Source: CAZSMK01 sp964608095
GTDB lineage: Bacteria; Sumerlaeota; Sumerlaeia; MWCT01; JAGHBZ01
Assembly: GCA_964608095.1 (NCBI GenBank)
Contig: CAZSMK010000143.1
Coordinates: forward strand, 1 to 7,640
Length of the DNA stretch: 7,640 nucleotides
Reading direction: 5' to 3'
A program made the translations under genes and the position numbers. Below, one piece after another: positions 5,837-7,640 of this stretch. Every line of letters begins with the position of its first letter. The stretch's first letter is position 1. The notes below the pieces were generated by a model, which saw nothing but the letters and a program-made list of their open reading frames with translations, searched no databases and was not told the origin of the DNA.

Positions 5837-7222
5837 TTATCTATTCTTTTCAATGAAAAAGCCAAGAAGACGTCGAAGGCGATATATATCATTGATAAGG
5901 TTATCCGGCTCTCTACCAACGACCTCAATAACGTCACGGTCGATCTTATCCTCAAAAACCCTTAGATTGGTCAAGACGCTATGGAAAAACTTTGCCAGAT
6001 TTGCATAGGGCATCTTATCCATCATCCGCAGCAAATCAGTAAAGAAGGTCTTTAATTCCTGGGGTCCTTCGAGTCTTTCCTCGATATTACTTGCCAGAAG
6101 CTTACACGCCTGAACCGGAGAAATCTCACCCGGAAATGCCGCCTCCTTGAAATAGGTCTTTCCTATATCTTCTAAATCCGAGAGAAGTATATGCCGATTG
6201 TAGCGTAGTATGAAACCGGTGAGTGGTAACTTCTGGCAACTCGAAATCATGGCGCCCAAATTCGAGGTGGTAGTTGACGTAATCACGGGCTGTAAAAGGG
6301 AGGTGTCAGGCATCCGCTTTAGATTTCTTTTCACCTGCTCGGTACATTCCTCCGGATTAGTAAGATCTTCGGAGATCAGTAACTCGTCGAAGAAAAGATA
6401 ATGCCACATATACAGCCATGGAAGGGGTCTTTCCAGCGATGCAGGCAAGACTCCCCTATCAGGTACCAATAACATCAGTAAAAGATCAGGGCGTTGACTC
6501 AGAATGCGAGATTTGAGATACCCGAAAAATTGCATAATTTGAACGTGTATCCACTTCAGCCATAATAAACGAATAGAATCTTTTTCCGATAAGTCATCCC
6601 AATGTAACCTGATATTCTCTCCTCCAATTTCTTCTATTTTCCTCCGACAATATTTACAGAAGCATATTTCAGGTAATTCCATAAGGGGTCGAACATCTAC
6701 TATAAGGGCTGACAATGGCACTGAATCAACCAATTCCGTCAAGAGTTCCACGATAAAATTGCGATACTCATCATTTGCTGGACAAAGCCACCTATATGAA
6801 TTCTCTTCTGTTGCGTTCTCGATCGATATAAGTTTGTCGTTGTGAGTACGCATAGCCCAGTGTCTAAAATTACTCAAAAGTTTCCGCGATGCTCTCGATC
6901 TTTTATAATTTTCAAAGAAAAAAAGCGGCGATATCATCCCCAGGAACATCCCGGTACTTGCGGGTCTTAAAAGTTCCTCAATCAAGGGGGGACTGGAGAA
7001 ATGAGGACTTATGGAAGGAATCTTGTATTTATGCGCCACAGAACTTTCATAGAGCGTGAGCCCTCGATAAAATGCCGGGAAAAAGATAAAATTGAATCGC
7101 GCAGATTTTGCAACTGAAATCAAGGGATTAAGTAACTCTCGCTCTTCCAATATATTCTCTTCAATAAGAAGCCCTCGAGACCTGATTATCTCGCCTTGCT
7201 TAGGCTCGGTGACCGGGTTCAT
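5837..7222 (-). CDS. Unknown protein, probable DUF187/GHL10-like TIM-barrel with CxCxxC cluster
   Basis: About 461 residues from the chosen start. I do not recognise an orthologue. Several segments resemble glycosyl-hydrolase-like family 10 (DUF187) barrels, numbered from the chosen start: RSRGLLIEENI (14-24, first strand), SARFNFIFFPAFYRGLTLYES (40-60, where relatives have 'NvN.v..QvR..g...Y'), WLCPANDEYR (145-154, relatives W..P..pe.R), and SALIVDVRPL (171-180, relatives DGIh.DyiR), followed at once by CFCKYCRR (187-194), a CxCxxC typical of many environmental members. A helical C-terminal part (about 350-461) has no clear match. No signal peptide or membrane helix is seen, unusual for this mostly exported group, so a sugar-related role is uncertain. 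Start: TTG at 7270 and ATG at 7264 have no Shine-Dalgarno site, while ATG at 7222 has AGGA seven bases upstream. The upstream start would add 16 residues. Confidence 0.75.
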   Translation of the reverse strand: MNPVTEPKQGEIIRSRGLLIEENILEERELLNPLISVAKSARFNFIFFPAFYRGLTLYESSVAHKYKIPSISPHFSSPPLIEELLRPASTGMFLGMISPLFFFENYKRSRASRKLLSNFRHWAMRTHNDKLISIENATEENSYRWLCPANDEYRNFIVELLTELVDSVPLSALIVDVRPLMELPEICFCKYCRRKIEEIGGENIRLHWDDLSEKDSIRLLWLKWIHVQIMQFFGYLKSRILSQRPDLLLMLLVPDRGVLPASLERPLPWLYMWHYLFFDELLISEDLTNPEECTEQVKRNLKRMPDTSLLQPVITSTTTSNLGAMISSCQKLPLTGFILRYNRHILLSDLEDIGKTYFKEAAFPGEISPVQACKLLASNIEERLEGPQELKTFFTDLLRMMDKMPYANLAKFFHSVLTNLRVFEDKIDRDVIEVVGREPDNLINDIYRLRRLLGFFIEKNR

Positions 7223-7279
7223 TTTTTTTCCTGTTATTTCTGTAGCGACCAACGTTTCGCCCATCGTCAAAGTGTTTAT

Positions 7280-7308
7280 ATTATAGGACGAGCAGGCTCG
7301 CTACACAA
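7280..7308 (-). promoter_or_regulatory. Candidate promoter of the DUF187-like gene
   Basis: A perfect TATAAT (7285-7280, minus strand) lies 17 bases after TTGTGT (7308-7303, TTG matched). Transcription would start near 7273, leaving about 50 bases before the preferred ATG at 7222. The 17-base spacer contains a perfect short palindrome, reported separately. Confidence 0.55.
7289..7300. promoter_or_regulatory. Palindrome CGAGCAGGCTCG in the promoter spacer
   Basis: Five-base arms CGAGC/GCTCG flank AG. The site sits between the -35 and -10 boxes of the candidate promoter above, where a bound dimeric repressor would block RNA polymerase. No regulator is identified, and a 12-base palindrome may arise by chance. 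Confidence 0.3.
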
Positions 7309-7387
7309 TGACTAAAACATCTTCCACGGCGATAAATGAGCGATACGCGAAATAGGGGGCTTTTGAGGAGAATGAGCCAGGTTATAT

Positions 7388-7405
7388 GGCGTGAGGTCTC
7401 ACGCC
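7388..7405. repeat. Perfect 18-base palindrome, GGCGTGAG arm
   Basis: GGCGTGAG, GT, CTCACGCC: eight paired bases on each side of a two-base centre. It can also form a seven-pair hairpin with loop GGTC. ATAT on both outer sides pairs as well if one G (7406) bulges. No T-run follows on either strand, so it is not a standard terminator. Confidence 0.8.
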
Positions 7406-7413
7406 GATATAAA

Positions 7414-7431
7414 GCGCAGACGCGTCTGCGC
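7414..7431. repeat. Perfect 18-base palindrome, GCGCAGACG arm
   Basis: GCGCAGACG followed directly by CGTCTGCGC, fully self-complementary with no spacer. It lies eight bases after the first palindrome and has the same length, but its sequence is different. No T-run follows. The pair looks like a designed or mobile structural unit and not a single regulator site. Confidence 0.8.
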
Positions 7432-7476
7432 ACTCCAAAATTGATTCTCGGACAACCTTTAAGGCATTACATTATT

Positions 7477-7503
7477 CATTCGTGTAATTTGTGTCATTCG
7501 TTG
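7477..7503 (+). repeat. Three tandem 9-base units
   Basis: CATTCGTGT, AATTTGTGT, CATTCGTTG follow each other without gaps. Units one and two differ at two positions, and units one and three at the last two. Similar ATTCGTGTAATT-type strings are, to my recollection, common between genes in environmental bacterial genomes, so this is probably an interspersed repeat. Confidence 0.55.
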
Positions 7504-7520
7504 TTGAAGAAAATATACAC

Positions 7521-7571
7521 ACCCCACCGCTAAAGCGGTCCCCCCCTCTCGAGCAGAGATTTTTAAGGGGT
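7521..7571. repeat. Nested hairpin block with ACCCC/GGGGT outer arms
   Basis: The outer arms ACCCC (7521-7525) and GGGGT (7567-7571) enclose two inner hairpins: ACCGCT-AA-AGCGGT (7526-7539) and CTCT-CGAGC-AGAG (7546-7558), with a C-run between them and ATTTTT after the second. It may be a degenerate intergenic repeat. The second hairpin plus ATTTTT could act as a weak plus-strand terminator. Confidence 0.45.
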
Positions 7572-7640
7572 AATTAATTTGACACCACGAGTCATTTAAA
7601 ACGAAAGTCGAGTTTAAAATTGAAGAGCCACGGTACCCGG

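Larger units (their letters stand above)
7311..7640. other. Non-coding right end with several dyads and short repeats
   Basis: No reading frame here looks like a protein: the open stretches are short, run through the palindromes and have no ribosome site. The region contains two 18-base palindromes, three 9-base units and a G/C-rich hairpin block, listed separately. From 7572 to the end there is an isolated TTGACA (7579-7584) with no -10 at normal spacing, and TTTAAAA occurs twice (7595, 7613); I see nothing more. Confidence 0.6.

Noticed and set aside
7336..7533. Open plus-strand frame of 65 codons in the right-end region
   Set aside because: It runs straight through both perfect palindromes and the 9-base repeats, has no ribosome-binding site and no recognisable protein features.
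7579..7607. Perfect TTGACA box at 7579-7584
   Set aside because: No acceptable -10 sequence occurs 16-18 bases downstream, so a promoter is not supported.
7461..7638. Open minus-strand frame entering from the right edge (about 59 codons)
   Set aside because: Its translation has no recognisable motif and covers the hairpin block and tandem units; it is most likely a chance open frame in non-coding DNA.

Overview
The window is ordinary bacterial chromosome. It holds seven confident protein genes, plus one gene (a FeoA-like domain) placed mainly by its position in an operon. Coding is dense, gaps are short, Shine-Dalgarno sites are mostly clear and base composition is moderate. I see no tRNA, rRNA, CRISPR array, insertion sequence or phage gene. 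The organism cannot be named from this sequence. The set (a DtxR-type iron regulator with FeoA/FeoB, an SpmA/SpmB pair, a YmdB-type phosphodiesterase and a DUF187-like glycosidase-fold protein) fits a free-living, probably anaerobic or microaerobic bacterium. Intergenic palindromes and short repeats at the right end suggest an uncultured environmental lineage, but that is an impression and not a proof.

Left part (1-2889, minus strand): a compact ferrous-iron operon in the order DtxR-family repressor, FeoA-like protein, FeoB. The genes overlap by 4 and 11 bases, so translation is probably coupled. A G/C-run hairpin followed by a T-rich tract ends the operon. A promoter-like pair of boxes lies just before the repressor gene. 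Its -10 box sits inside a 16-base inverted repeat that also covers the first possible start codon. This is the layout expected for an autoregulated iron operon.

Middle (2939-4890): a MobA/MocA-like nucleotidyltransferase on the minus strand is divergent from spmA-spmB on the plus strand. The 123-base gap between them has room for two back-to-back promoters. SpmA and SpmB are membrane proteins of the nucleoside-recognition (gate) family. Despite their names, they also occur in non-sporulating bacteria.

Right part (4916-7640): a YmdB-family metallophosphoesterase, convergent with spmB across a 25-base gap, preceded on the same strand by a large gene of unknown function. The large protein looks like a cytoplasmic relative of the glycosyl-hydrolase-like family 10 (DUF187) with a CxCxxC cluster. 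The last 370 bases carry no convincing gene. They hold a candidate promoter for the large gene, two perfect 18-base palindromes 8 bases apart, three near-identical 9-base units and a nested G/C-rich hairpin block.

I found no clear new system. The points most worth checking are the diverged FeoA-like protein, the mixed metal site and the operator of the DtxR regulator, the CxCxxC DUF187-like protein, and the palindrome cluster.
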